Shown: positions 7,203-15,998 of the stretch, piece after piece
Position numbering within the stretch: position 1 is the stretch's first letter
How the letters are laid out: each line of letters opens with the position of its first letter
Source: a bacterium
GTDB taxonomy: Bacteria > Patescibacteriota > Patescibacteriia > UBA9934 > GWF2-40-263
Assembly (NCBI GenBank): GCA_020051955.1
Contig: JAGVQB010000047.1
Span: forward strand, 1 to 39,609
Length of the DNA stretch: 39,609 nt
Reading direction: 5' to 3'
Notes under the pieces: generated by a model
Seen by the model: only the letters and a program-made list of their open reading frames with translations
Database searches by the model: none
What the model was told of the DNA's origin: nothing
Program-made: the position numbers and the translations under genes

Positions 7203-8639
7203 GTGAGCATTGATGTTGCAAGAAATACAGCATTTCTAACAACAGCTTCCGTTGGGCAAAAGATAATAGCTTTTGTCTATTTTTTGTTTCTCGCGCGAGT
7301 GATGATGCCAGAGGCGACTGGTCAATATTTTTTGGCGGTTTCGATTACGGTCATTTTCACCGTGTTCGCGGACATGGGGATTACGCCTGTCATTATCCGC
7401 GAGGTGGCAAAACAGCCGTCTCGCGCTCGCGACCTTTTATCTCACGCCATTTCTCTCAAGATCCCGCTGATTATTTTTTCAATGTGCGGTGCGATATTCA
7501 CCGCGATGGCGCTTGGGTATGATCCGCTGATTGTAAAGTTGGTTGCTCTGGCGACTTTTGTTCTCGCGCTGGACACGACACATCTTTTGTTTTACGGAGT
7601 TCTGCGCGGCTTTCAACAGTTGAGATTTGAATCACTGGGTGTTTGTGTTGGCCAGCTTGCGACAGGAGTAATCGGTGGCCTGATACTCTGGCTACATCCA
7701 TCGCTAACTTTGCTTGTTGTAGCGCTCATATCAGGCTCGACAATGAACGTTCTTATTTCAAGCTCGAAGGTTGTAAAATTACTTGGCGCGCGCGCCCTAT
7801 TGCCGCGATGGCAACGTGCTGACACGAAGTGGATTATCAAAAGCGCTATCCCGTTCGCGCTCTCTTCAATTTTTGTTAAGGTCTATTCTTATGTTGATTC
7901 AATTTTGATTTCAAAATTCTTAGACGTAACAGCGGTCGGGATTTATAGTGTTGCGTATCGGTTCACTTACGCGTTTCAGTTTTTGCCACTCGCGTTTGTC
8001 GCGGCTTTGTACCCTGGCATGAGCGCTGTGGTAGGGAAGGACGAGGGGGCGCTCAAGCGAATATTTTTGCGGGGCATGTGGTACGTTGCGCTGTTGTGCG
8101 CGCCACTTGTGTTTGGCATTTGGGCTGTCGCGCCTGAAATGGTTCTGCTCGTGGGTGATGGCTATGCGAGCGCCGCACCAGTTCTTGGTGTGCTGGTTTT
8201 TGTCCTGATTCCAATTTTTTTGGATTTTCCAGTTGGCTCTCTTCTCAACGCGTCGGGTCATCAATCAGTGAAAACAGCAATCATGGGCGTTACGATGATA
8301 ATCAATGGCGCGCTGAATTGGATTCTTATTCCACGTCTTGGAATTATTGGAGCCGCGTACTCGGCGCTGGCGTGTTTTTCTTTTATGCTAATTGCAGGCT
8401 TGTGTTTTGTGCCGAGGATACTTCCGACCTTCCGATATTTTGTCTTGCTTAAATCGCTGTTCCCGATTTTTCTAAGCGGTGGGTTGATGCTGTTGGTTGT
8501 CGTGTATCTAAAACCGATCACTGGTTGGTATGCTGTTATTCCTGTTGGCGCCGTTGTGTATCTTGTATCCTTGTTTCTTACACGCGCGGTTAATCGTGAT
8601 GACATAGCCCTATTCCGCAAAAGTTTTAGACGTTTATGA
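7203..8639 (+). CDS. Polysaccharide flippase (Wzx/RfbX, MATE-like MOP superfamily)
   Basis: This 478-residue integral membrane protein has about 12-14 hydrophobic segments spread over its length. The N-terminus (ASVGQKIIAFVYFLFLARVM) and the following GQYFLAVS are typical of oligosaccharide flippases that move lipid-linked glycan units across the cytoplasmic membrane. It is the first gene of a four-gene operon; its end overlaps the next start by ATGA. The proposed start is GTG at 7203, with a weak AGGAT upstream. The preceding 210 bases after the recombinase hold no gene that I can support. Confidence 0.88.
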   Translation: MSIDVARNTAFLTTASVGQKIIAFVYFLFLARVMMPEATGQYFLAVSITVIFTVFADMGITPVIIREVAKQPSRARDLLSHAISLKIPLIIFSMCGAIFTAMALGYDPLIVKLVALATFVLALDTTHLLFYGVLRGFQQLRFESLGVCVGQLATGVIGGLILWLHPSLTLLVVALISGSTMNVLISSSKVVKLLGARALLPRWQRADTKWIIKSAIPFALSSIFVKVYSYVDSILISKFLDVTAVGIYSVAYRFTYAFQFLPLAFVAALYPGMSAVVGKDEGALKRIFLRGMWYVALLCAPLVFGIWAVAPEMVLLVGDGYASAAPVLGVLVFVLIPIFLDFPVGSLLNASGHQSVKTAIMGVTMIINGALNWILIPRLGIIGAAYSALACFSFMLIAGLCFVPRILPTFRYFVLLKSLFPIFLSGGLMLLVVVYLKPITGWYAVIPVGAVVYLVSLFLTRAVNRDDIALFRKSFRRL

Positions 8640-9727
8640 GTGATAAGAAAGTATTACTTTTAACATCGGATTTTCCACCAAAAGAAGGCGGTGTGGCCAG
8701 ATACCTGCGCGCGCTGGCGGGTTTTTTTCATGACCAGATTGAGGTTGTGTGCGATCCAGATGAACACTGGCAGGAGTTTGATCCAATGGCTGGATATCCG
8801 ATTTTTCGTCGAGAGCTATTATCAAAAAGCGGAATCATGCGTTGGCGAAAGTCGGTTTCATTTTTGCGAGAGTTCAAAGATCGCTACCGCGCTGTCATCG
8901 TCAGCCACGTGTTGCCGTTTGGCACTGCCGCGTGGATCGCGAGCAAGTTTACTAAGTTGCCATACATTGTCATCGTGCACGGAATGGACATCCGACTTGC
9001 TTCTCGAACATTGAAAAAAAAATGGATCGCGAAAAAAGTTTTGACTGGCGCGCGCGTGGTAGTCGCGAACTCTAACGCGCTCGCGCAAGAAGTTGCTGAT
9101 ACTTTTGGATTGAAACAAGTCCTGGTTGTTTATCCGTGCGTGTCAGATTGTGTTTTGACAAAGCGAGATATGGATCAAGAATCATTTAGACTATTAACGG
9201 TGAGTCGTCTTGTTGAGCGGAAGGGTCACGTGTGCGTGTTAAACGCGCTTGCTCTTTTGAAACAATCTGGAAAACTTGGAAAGATCAGATATGACATTGT
9301 CGGAGATGGCCCAATGGAAGGAAGCCTGAAAAGCATAGTTGATGAACTTGGTTTGACCGATTGCGTTGCGTTTCTAGGACGTGTCAGCGACGAAAAGCGA
9401 GGGGCGCTATTTTCTGGCGCGGATCTGTTTGTCATGCCAGTGTCAAACGACCCTGTGGATAAGGAAGGCTTTGGACTTGTGTACATTGAAGCGGCGTCGC
9501 ACGGCGTTGCGTCTGTCGCGACGAGAGTCGCTGGGGTTGATGAGGCTGTGATTGATGGGCAGACTGGAATTTTGCTTGATGGGCAGGACGCGAACACGCT
9601 TGCGAGCGTGATTTTACAGCTAGTCAATGATTCGCAATTGCGTGAACGCCTTGGACTTGGTGCTTTTGCGCACGCGAAAAAGTTTGTGTGCGGTGAACAG
9701 ATGGAAAAACTACGGCCGTTTTTATGA
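8636..9727 (+). CDS. Glycosyltransferase family 4 (group 1)
   Basis: This 363-residue GT-B glycosyltransferase probably adds a sugar from a nucleotide donor to a lipid-linked glycan on the inner face of the membrane. The N-terminal domain shows TSDFPPKEGGVARYL, as in many GT4 enzymes. The C-terminal donor-binding domain carries LLTVSRLVERKGH, GDGPMEG and the EGFGLVYIEAASHG segment (E-x7-E motif). It overlaps both neighbours by ATGA junctions, so it is translationally coupled in the polysaccharide operon. The exact sugar and acceptor cannot be read from the sequence. Confidence 0.92.
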   Translation: MSDKKVLLLTSDFPPKEGGVARYLRALAGFFHDQIEVVCDPDEHWQEFDPMAGYPIFRRELLSKSGIMRWRKSVSFLREFKDRYRAVIVSHVLPFGTAAWIASKFTKLPYIVIVHGMDIRLASRTLKKKWIAKKVLTGARVVVANSNALAQEVADTFGLKQVLVVYPCVSDCVLTKRDMDQESFRLLTVSRLVERKGHVCVLNALALLKQSGKLGKIRYDIVGDGPMEGSLKSIVDELGLTDCVAFLGRVSDEKRGALFSGADLFVMPVSNDPVDKEGFGLVYIEAASHGVASVATRVAGVDEAVIDGQTGILLDGQDANTLASVILQLVNDSQLRERLGLGAFAHAKKFVCGEQMEKLRPFL

Positions 9728-10431
9728 GAAGTATTTCTGTCATCATTCCAACATATCAGCACGCGGGTTCGATCGTTAAATGTTTGGAATCGCTTTTCGC
9801 GCAAACAAGACTTCCCGATGAGATAATTGTGGTTGACGATGGGAGCACTGATAACACACAAGATAGGCTCGCGCGGTTTGAATCGAAGATTACGTACATC
9901 GCACAGAACAATGAGGGCGCGCCATCCGCGAGGATGCGTGGGTTTGGTGCGTCAACTGGGGCTCTCGTGCTTTTTTGTGACGCGGACGTATTGTTAGCGC
10001 GAAACGCGCTTGAAAAATTAGAACAAGCCCTTGATTTGAATCCTGGCGCTTCGTACGCGTATTCGAGTTTTGCGTGGGGAACAAAGAAATTTTCTTCCAG
10101 ACCGTTTGACGCGCGAGAACTTCAAAAGGGAAATTTTATCCACACAACAGCCCTAATACGTCGAGAACATTTTCCTGGTTTTGATATTGATCTGAAACGC
10201 TTTCAAGATTGGGATCTGTGGTTGACAATGTTTGAGCAAGGACATATTGGTGTGTTCGTGAATGAGGAATTATTCAGTGTTACTCAAGAACGAGGAAGAA
10301 AAAATATTTCTCGTTGGCTTCCATCGTTCGTTTATAACATACCTTGGCAGAAGATCGGTTGGGCACCGCGAGCTGTTCGTGAGTATCTGAATTCAAAAAA
10401 AATTGTTTTTAAAAAACATCATCTATTATGA
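9724..10431 (+). CDS. Glycosyltransferase family 2
   Basis: This short (235-residue) GT-A enzyme has the classic start SVIIPTYQHAGSIVKCLES, the DDGSTDNT nucleotide-binding segment and an FCDAD metal-binding DxD near residue 75. An FQDWDLWLTM stretch near 160 corresponds to the catalytic ED-type region. It would add one sugar during repeat-unit assembly. No transmembrane segment is seen, so it is cytosolic or peripheral. It overlaps both neighbours by 4 bases; its ATG follows TTTTT. Confidence 0.92.
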   Translation: MRSISVIIPTYQHAGSIVKCLESLFAQTRLPDEIIVVDDGSTDNTQDRLARFESKITYIAQNNEGAPSARMRGFGASTGALVLFCDADVLLARNALEKLEQALDLNPGASYAYSSFAWGTKKFSSRPFDARELQKGNFIHTTALIRREHFPGFDIDLKRFQDWDLWLTMFEQGHIGVFVNEELFSVTQERGRKNISRWLPSFVYNIPWQKIGWAPRAVREYLNSKKIVFKKHHLL

Positions 10432-11957
10432 GACAATTTTTCGACAAGATGTTTTGGCGATCGTTTTCGGTTATTGTTGTTATTTACCTAATAGCAACAC
10501 TGGCGTACCAAAGCGATTACTCAGGCTTGATTCTATTCGTAATGGCTGTGGCTTCAGCGTTTTTGTCATACAAGAGTTTGCACAGGGGGCTGGCTCTTGC
10601 GTTCCTAGAATTATTTTGTAATCCCCACGGAGTGCTTGTTATTGCCCCGTTTTTTGGTTTCAGTTTCACGTTGCGCATGGCGATCTTTGTTGGCGTGATG
10701 TTAGGGTGGGGGATTGGCATCTTTACGCGCCGTTACCATATCAGCATTCACGATGTTCGTTTGAAGCAGTTTATACTTTTAGCTCTTGCCATCGCGATTG
10801 GGTTTATTATGGGCGGTGTCTCAAGAGACCCATCAATTGTTTTCTCCGATGGAAACGCGTATTTCTTTCTATTGTATATTTTTCCGATCCTGTCGGTTCA
10901 CTGGACCCAAGAGCGTCGCCACGAATTACTGCAACTTCTTGCCTCCGGCGCTGTGTGGGTGTTATTTCTTTCGCTCGGACTTTTGTATGTATTTTCACAC
11001 TTTGGCGAAAATACACTGCGAACAGTTTATACTTTTTTTCGAGATTTACGGGTCGCGGAGATAACGAACCTTGGCAGTGGTGCATATCGAATCTTTATTC
11101 AATCTCAAACTTTTGTTGTTATATTTGGGTTGATGTTCTTTTCGTTTTGCGCGTTCGTGAATTGCAAACGATGGTGGATACTTTTCGAAAGTTTAATTAT
11201 TACTATTCTTCTTTTGTCTTTATCGAGAAGTTTCTGGGTTGGACTTGCTCCCGCGGTTGTGTTGATTATTGCTTTGATTTGTTCCAAAGGTCGCGCGTCT
11301 TGTCGCGCGCTGATGAAACAAGTTCCGCTCCATCTAGCCGCCGTTTTTTTAGGTGTCGCGATGATATACATCGTCGTACTTTTTCCAATCCCGCCACAGC
11401 GCGTTGATAGTTCTTTTTTGGCGGAGACCTTCAAAGATCGTGCGGTTGAGGATCAAGAGGTCGCGATTTCGAGCCGATGGAATCTTTTGCGTCCGATGGT
11501 TAATTTAATTATTGAAAGTCCGCTTGTTGGGCATGGCTTTGGAAAAGGCGTGACATTCCAAACAGACGATCCTCGCGCGCGCGAGGTTTCTCCCGATGGA
11601 ACATGGACAACGTATTCAATGGAATGGGGATGGCTTGAGTTGTGGATCAAGATGGGATTACTGGGGCCGGTGGGGTTTCTTTACCTAGCATTTGAGATTG
11701 TAAAAAGATTTTTGAGAGGTATTAATGGCGAGAATGGTTGGTTGTCAATTGGTTTGATTGCAAGCCTCGTATTTATCTACGCCACACATTTGTTCTCGCC
11801 CTATCTCAATCATCCCATTGGTCTTGGTTTACTTCTATTCTTGATTCCGTTTCTTCCAACAAAAAACAGCGACGCTATACCAGTCGCCGTCCTCGAATTC
11901 GAACCAAGACTGAAGGCGGCAAAAGAGATGCCTGTTACCGCGTCTCGATCTACGTAA
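10428..11957 (+). CDS. O-antigen ligase/polymerase family membrane protein (WaaL/Wzy-like)
   Basis: This 509-residue protein has roughly ten or more hydrophobic segments and a long extracytoplasmic loop (about 315-390). The signature is LLLSLSRSFWVGLA near 260 and ESPLVGHGFGKGV near 365, as in the Wzy_C family that polymerises or transfers glycan chains. It is the last gene of the polysaccharide operon. Its final 8 bases overlap the end of the convergent fmt gene, with no terminator visible between them. Ligase versus polymerase cannot be decided from the sequence. Confidence 0.87.
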   Translation: MRQFFDKMFWRSFSVIVVIYLIATLAYQSDYSGLILFVMAVASAFLSYKSLHRGLALAFLELFCNPHGVLVIAPFFGFSFTLRMAIFVGVMLGWGIGIFTRRYHISIHDVRLKQFILLALAIAIGFIMGGVSRDPSIVFSDGNAYFFLLYIFPILSVHWTQERRHELLQLLASGAVWVLFLSLGLLYVFSHFGENTLRTVYTFFRDLRVAEITNLGSGAYRIFIQSQTFVVIFGLMFFSFCAFVNCKRWWILFESLIITILLLSLSRSFWVGLAPAVVLIIALICSKGRASCRALMKQVPLHLAAVFLGVAMIYIVVLFPIPPQRVDSSFLAETFKDRAVEDQEVAISSRWNLLRPMVNLIIESPLVGHGFGKGVTFQTDDPRAREVSPDGTWTTYSMEWGWLELWIKMGLLGPVGFLYLAFEIVKRFLRGINGENGWLSIGLIASLVFIYATHLFSPYLNHPIGLGLLLFLIPFLPTKNSDAIPVAVLEFEPRLKAAKEMPVTASRST

Positions 11958-12897
11958 GTACCGTGCCGTCAATGTCGGGGTGGCCAGCAATAAACGCGGA
12001 GGCTGACATTTTTGGTTTGCCTTCGGGTTGTAGTTCAAGAATTTCCAATGTCCCATTTGACGCAGAAACAAACACGCGATCTTTTTTAATTGAAATTGTC
12101 CCAGCCGGTAAATCAGCGGATAAATCTGTTAGTCGCATTCGTATCAGCTTAATGCGCACGGTTGAATCGTCAGATGATCGCACAAGACACCACAACCCCG
12201 GCCAGACGCCAAATGCCCTGTGTTTGCGTTCAATTACGTCCATTGGTTCAGACCAGTCCACGTGCCCATCCTCACGTGCAAGAAGCTTTGTAAGCGTCGC
12301 CTTGGATTCATCCTGACGCATTGGGACGATATCGCCGCAAGCGTGACGCTTAAGAGTTTCTACGAGGAGCCTAGTGCCGGTCGCCTTCACTTTTTCCTCC
12401 AGGCACTCATACGTCTCATCTGAATCAATTGTGATAGGTTCGCTTGCGAGGATTGGTCCGGTGTCCATTCCCTCGTCCAACAGCATAACCGAAACGCCGC
12501 CTTGAGCGTCACCAGAAAGAATTGTTCCTTGCATTGGTGATGGTCCGCGGTGGCGTGGAAGTAGAGAAGGATGCACATTAACAACTCCTAATTTTGGTAT
12601 CTGCAAAACAGCTGGAGGCAGAAGTTTGCCGTACGCTACGACCACAAAAATATCAGCAGCGAATTTTTTTAGATCCTCGACGGCCGCTAGATCACGCCTT
12701 AAGGATTCTGGTGAGACCACAGGTAAACCATTTTCCATCGCAAGAACTTTTATCGGTGAAGGAGTAAGATTTTTCCCTCTTCCGACTTGTTTGTCAGGCT
12801 GTGTTACAACGCAAACAACATTGAACTTTTTTTCGTCAATAAGCGCTTTAAGAAATGGGCAACTAAACGTTGGTGTGCCAAAGAAAATAATCTTCAT
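11950..12897 (-). CDS. fmt: Methionyl-tRNA formyltransferase
   Basis: This 315-residue enzyme formylates initiator Met-tRNA using 10-formyl-tetrahydrofolate. The N-terminus IIFFGTPTFSCPFL, the catalytic region with VNVHPSLLPRHRGPSPMQG near residues 105-125 and the downstream D-x-G (DEGMDTGPIL) are typical, followed by the C-terminal OB-fold (about 205-310). The start overlaps the end of def by 4 bases, the common def-fmt pairing that links addition and removal of the formyl group. It is the last gene of the clpB operon. Confidence 0.97.
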   Translation of the reverse strand: MKIIFFGTPTFSCPFLKALIDEKKFNVVCVVTQPDKQVGRGKNLTPSPIKVLAMENGLPVVSPESLRRDLAAVEDLKKFAADIFVVVAYGKLLPPAVLQIPKLGVVNVHPSLLPRHRGPSPMQGTILSGDAQGGVSVMLLDEGMDTGPILASEPITIDSDETYECLEEKVKATGTRLLVETLKRHACGDIVPMRQDESKATLTKLLAREDGHVDWSEPMDVIERKHRAFGVWPGLWCLVRSSDDSTVRIKLIRMRLTDLSADLPAGTISIKKDRVFVSASNGTLEILELQPEGKPKMSASAFIAGHPDIDGTVLT

Positions 12898-13367
12898 AAT
12901 TCTGGCGTGCTTGTGAAACGGACCACTTTATCTATAAACAATATCCCGTCCAAATGATCGATCTCATGCTGAAGAACGATTGCAAGCAACCTGCTGGCTT
13001 TGATGTCTAGTTTATTTCCATCACGTGAAAGCGCGCTTACCTTCACCTCACGGTGTCTGCGGACAATTCCTTTGAAACCAGGGATCGAAAGGCAACCTTC
13101 TTCTGATTTAATCTTTCGTAACGAGACAGAAACGATTTTTGGATTGATAAATACTTGCGCGCCGTCCCCAACATCAACAATGATGATTCGTTTATTCTCG
13201 CCAATTTGTGGCGCCGCGAGGCCGACCCCATTTTCTACGTAAAGCGTCTGTATGAGATCGTCAATCAGTGTTTGTGTTTCCAGGTTTGTGATCTCTTCAA
13301 TTTTAAGAGTGGTTGATTTTTTTCGAAGCCTGTCGTCTGGGTGCCTGATTATTTGGCGGCTAGTCAT
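12894..13367 (-). CDS. def: Peptide deformylase
   Basis: This 157-residue metalloenzyme removes the N-formyl group from nascent proteins. All three signature motifs are present: GVGLAAPQIG near residue 47, EEGCLSIPG near 92 (metal-ligand Cys) and QHEIDHLDG near 133 (HExxH). Length is standard. It lies 15 bases after priA and overlaps fmt by ATGA, in the order priA-def-fmt seen in many bacteria. Confidence 0.97.
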   Translation of the reverse strand: MTSRQIIRHPDDRLRKKSTTLKIEEITNLETQTLIDDLIQTLYVENGVGLAAPQIGENKRIIIVDVGDGAQVFINPKIVSVSLRKIKSEEGCLSIPGFKGIVRRHREVKVSALSRDGNKLDIKASRLLAIVLQHEIDHLDGILFIDKVVRFTSTPEL

Positions 13368-13382
13368 AGGTTGGAAACGCTA

Positions 13383-15203
13383 TCAAGAGTATAGCGTTGT
13401 GTCAATGATATATCTATCTGGAAGTTGAGAAAAGATGGCGCCAAGTTCATGGAATCTTTCGTTGGAAATGCCGATCTCAAGAATTGCTCCCTTGCATGAT
13501 TGAGTTTGTTTTTTGCCGAGCACTATTCCTGGAATTGTCGTAAGTGTTTTTTGTAACAGTTCCAACGCGACTTGTGCCTTATGATCTTCAGGCTCTGTGA
13601 TTGTGACGCGCGCCCAACGAACTGTTGGTGGCAATCGATAATCTCGTCTGGAAGTCTGCTCTTCAGTAGCCAACGAGATCGGATCGTTCAACACACTTGT
13701 GAGTAGCTCTGGGCTGGAGGTCTGAATGATAAACGGTGAGCGTGATGAATATGCGACGAATCTCCACTGCCACACATCTCGCACAAGCGAAGTAAGCGCC
13801 GACGGCTCCGATGAGTATATTGGCATGTCTATGTTTGTGGCTACAATAAGATTAAATCGTTCTGGCGAAAAGGGGTCGTAGATAGTTTCAAGATAAAAGT
13901 TTGTCGCGACTACAATTGATGCGTCCGAGGAAGTCGCGTGTTCCTTATCGACGATCCGTACACTTGTGTTTGGAAAATGACGTGAAAGCTCTTGAGCGAT
14001 TTCTTGATTTCCGGGTCCAACGCGCGAAAAGTCGCGTCCTCGACATGATGGACAATGCAGAGGCAGAGGTAAAGCTTGGTGACAACGGGCGCATTCAAGC
14101 CGATTTGGAAACACGGCAAGAGACGTCTCACAAGCAGGACACAACCATCGGTGCGCGCACGACTTGCACATGAGCAATCTTGAGACTCCTTTCTGGTTAT
14201 GAGCGCAAAGCACGCGTCCTCCCTGATTCAGAACTTCAGAAATTGCCTCGAGAGTTTGATAGCACATGGTCTCGCGATCGCGTTCTTGTTTGATATCAAC
14301 GACTTGAGTCTGCGCGTTAGAATTCCACAAAAGAATTTCCGATTCATCGAAACGATCGAGGACATTGGATGTTGGCGCGTTGTCAAATAGAAAGATGTTA
14401 GCCCCAAATCGTTTATGAATCGTCCAAGCAAGTGATCGCGCGTCAAAACGTGGATTGCGATCTGTCTGCTTAAAGTTGCTGTCGCCTGAGCGCACTATGA
14501 ATATGGAAGTAATCTTTGAGTCGATCATCAAAAGAGCGGCACGCGTCCCAATCATTATTCCAGTTGGTGACGCGCGAAAGTGTTCCCATCGACGGAATCG
14601 TTGTGTTGGCGATTCATCTCCGGTTATAACGCACGTATCAAAACCAGTTATGTGAGTTCGTATCAGATCTACGTCACGCACAGTCGGCGCTAAAATCAGA
14701 ACCTTGTGATTTTCCTGAGACTGCAAGTATCCCATGATTAACGCGGTGGAGCGGCGTATGTCTGGCGATTGAATGAATAGTTTATTGCGTCCGTGCATCA
14801 GCCTAACAATTTGTCCGATATGTTCCGCCTCGGATCGCGGAAGCATTACTGGTAAATTGCTTACACTTTGGACCTCGGCTTCCTCACTGCGTTTTGGTGG
14901 ATGTTGTATAGCGCAATACAAAACAGTACTAGCTGATACTGCCAGATCATCAGCTAGCCATTCAAAAAAAGAGAGCTCATCCTCCCTTAGTGCCAAGCCT
15001 TCATAACGCGCCTTAATTGTTTTTAGTTTGATTCCGCGTTCTGGTTTATCTTTGAGTCTCTTTACGATCCCCCAAAGTGTTTCGTTCCGATAGGGCACTT
15101 CGATTAAATCGCCACACGAAAGATTCACGCCTTCCGGGACAAGATAATCAAAGACTCGCAGACGACGGCTTTGGCGTTTTAGTGGGTAAACCTCGGCGAT
15201 CAT
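13383..15203 (-). CDS. priA: PriA-like primosomal protein N', helicase motifs lost
   Basis: This 606-residue protein aligns by eye along PriA. It has an N-terminal 3'-DNA-binding domain (about 1-100), a RecA-like region, the zinc-binding domain with C-x2-C pairs (CKSC, CPAC, CARC, CPSC, about 345-385) and the C-terminal RRDYRLPP domain. The ATPase motifs are gone. Where Walker A GSGKT is expected there is SPDIRRST (near 145). DEEH is replaced by RSGD before SNFKQ. The usual SATPS-type motif is now NAPTS, and QVAGRAGR has become LVRDVWQWRF. It is therefore probably a non-helicase replication-restart scaffold, as accepted for actinobacterial PriA. It overlaps the Memo-like gene by 4 bases and precedes def by 15. 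Confidence 0.93.
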   Translation of the reverse strand: MIAEVYPLKRQSRRLRVFDYLVPEGVNLSCGDLIEVPYRNETLWGIVKRLKDKPERGIKLKTIKARYEGLALREDELSFFEWLADDLAVSASTVLYCAIQHPPKRSEEAEVQSVSNLPVMLPRSEAEHIGQIVRLMHGRNKLFIQSPDIRRSTALIMGYLQSQENHKVLILAPTVRDVDLIRTHITGFDTCVITGDESPTQRFRRWEHFRASPTGIMIGTRAALLMIDSKITSIFIVRSGDSNFKQTDRNPRFDARSLAWTIHKRFGANIFLFDNAPTSNVLDRFDESEILLWNSNAQTQVVDIKQERDRETMCYQTLEAISEVLNQGGRVLCAHNQKGVSRLLMCKSCAHRWLCPACETSLAVFPNRLECARCHQALPLPLHCPSCRGRDFSRVGPGNQEIAQELSRHFPNTSVRIVDKEHATSSDASIVVATNFYLETIYDPFSPERFNLIVATNIDMPIYSSEPSALTSLVRDVWQWRFVAYSSRSPFIIQTSSPELLTSVLNDPISLATEEQTSRRDYRLPPTVRWARVTITEPEDHKAQVALELLQKTLTTIPGIVLGKKQTQSCKGAILEIGISNERFHELGAIFSQLPDRYIIDTTLYS

Positions 15204-15994
15204 AAATCGTTCAAATGGAATTGCGCGACCAGGTATCCAACACCAAACGGCGCTTCATACGACAAAATTTCTGGGCGGACGTTCTTCTTTTCTAAAACGC
15301 CAAACAGGATCAAGATTTGCTCATAAAGGCATTGACCTGAAGCAGAAATAATTTTGGACTCAAGATTAAGAAGCGCGGAGGTTGAGAGATTTTTGACCGC
15401 CTCAAGAACTGCGTGATCGTATTGTTCGCCTTCTGGATGGAAACCAAGTGGTGCCTGTGTAGTGAGACAGTGAGAGAGATCGCCTGACGCCACTACCGCG
15501 ATTCGTTTGTTGCTCGCGTCAATTACTTCTTTCAAAGCCGAACCAAAACGTAAGTGTTCGCGGTTGTCCAAGCCTGAATAGGTAGCTGGAATTATTTTTG
15601 CGTCAAGATCTCGCGATAGGTAATACAGAGGGACGCCAGTACCAAAATCCAAAGACGCAAAAGAGTCGAGTGTGAATGGAATTAATTCCTTTCGCATTCG
15701 ACGTTGAATTTGAGCAATTAGTTCAAGATCGGGCGACAACTCTTGGTTGATACTTAGATTCCCAAACTCTTTGAAATCAATAGTATATTCATCGTGAAGA
15801 TTCACTGAAAACGCGTCGTGGTGTTGTCCTGAATGTGACGAAAATACAATAATTGTTTCAGGACGAGCCAAAAATAATTCATCAGTAAGACGCTCAAGGG
15901 CTTTTTGTGTCTTCTCGAGAGATTTAAGATTCTCCTTTCCGATAGATGGGATGAGAAGAGGGGTGTGAGGTGTGATAGCTGAAAAAATCAACAT
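15200..15994 (-). CDS. Memo / LigB-like class III extradiol dioxygenase family protein
   Basis: This 264-residue protein starts ITPHTPLLIPSIG and has SSHSGQHH near 53, SGDLSHCL near 169 and a C-terminal EAPFGVGYLVAQF. These fit the AmmeMemoRadiSam system B (Memo) branch of the LigB superfamily, where histidines near these positions bind metal. The true reaction of bacterial Memo proteins is not established. The usual partners (AMMECR1 domain and radical SAM protein) are not in the window. It overlaps priA by 4 bases and follows the secreted protein by 4 bases, so it is co-expressed with replication and formylation genes. Confidence 0.85.
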   Translation of the reverse strand: MLIFSAITPHTPLLIPSIGKENLKSLEKTQKALERLTDELFLARPETIIVFSSHSGQHHDAFSVNLHDEYTIDFKEFGNLSINQELSPDLELIAQIQRRMRKELIPFTLDSFASLDFGTGVPLYYLSRDLDAKIIPATYSGLDNREHLRFGSALKEVIDASNKRIAVVASGDLSHCLTTQAPLGFHPEGEQYDHAVLEAVKNLSTSALLNLESKIISASGQCLYEQILILFGVLEKKNVRPEILSYEAPFGVGYLVAQFHLNDL

Positions 15995-15998
15995 AATT

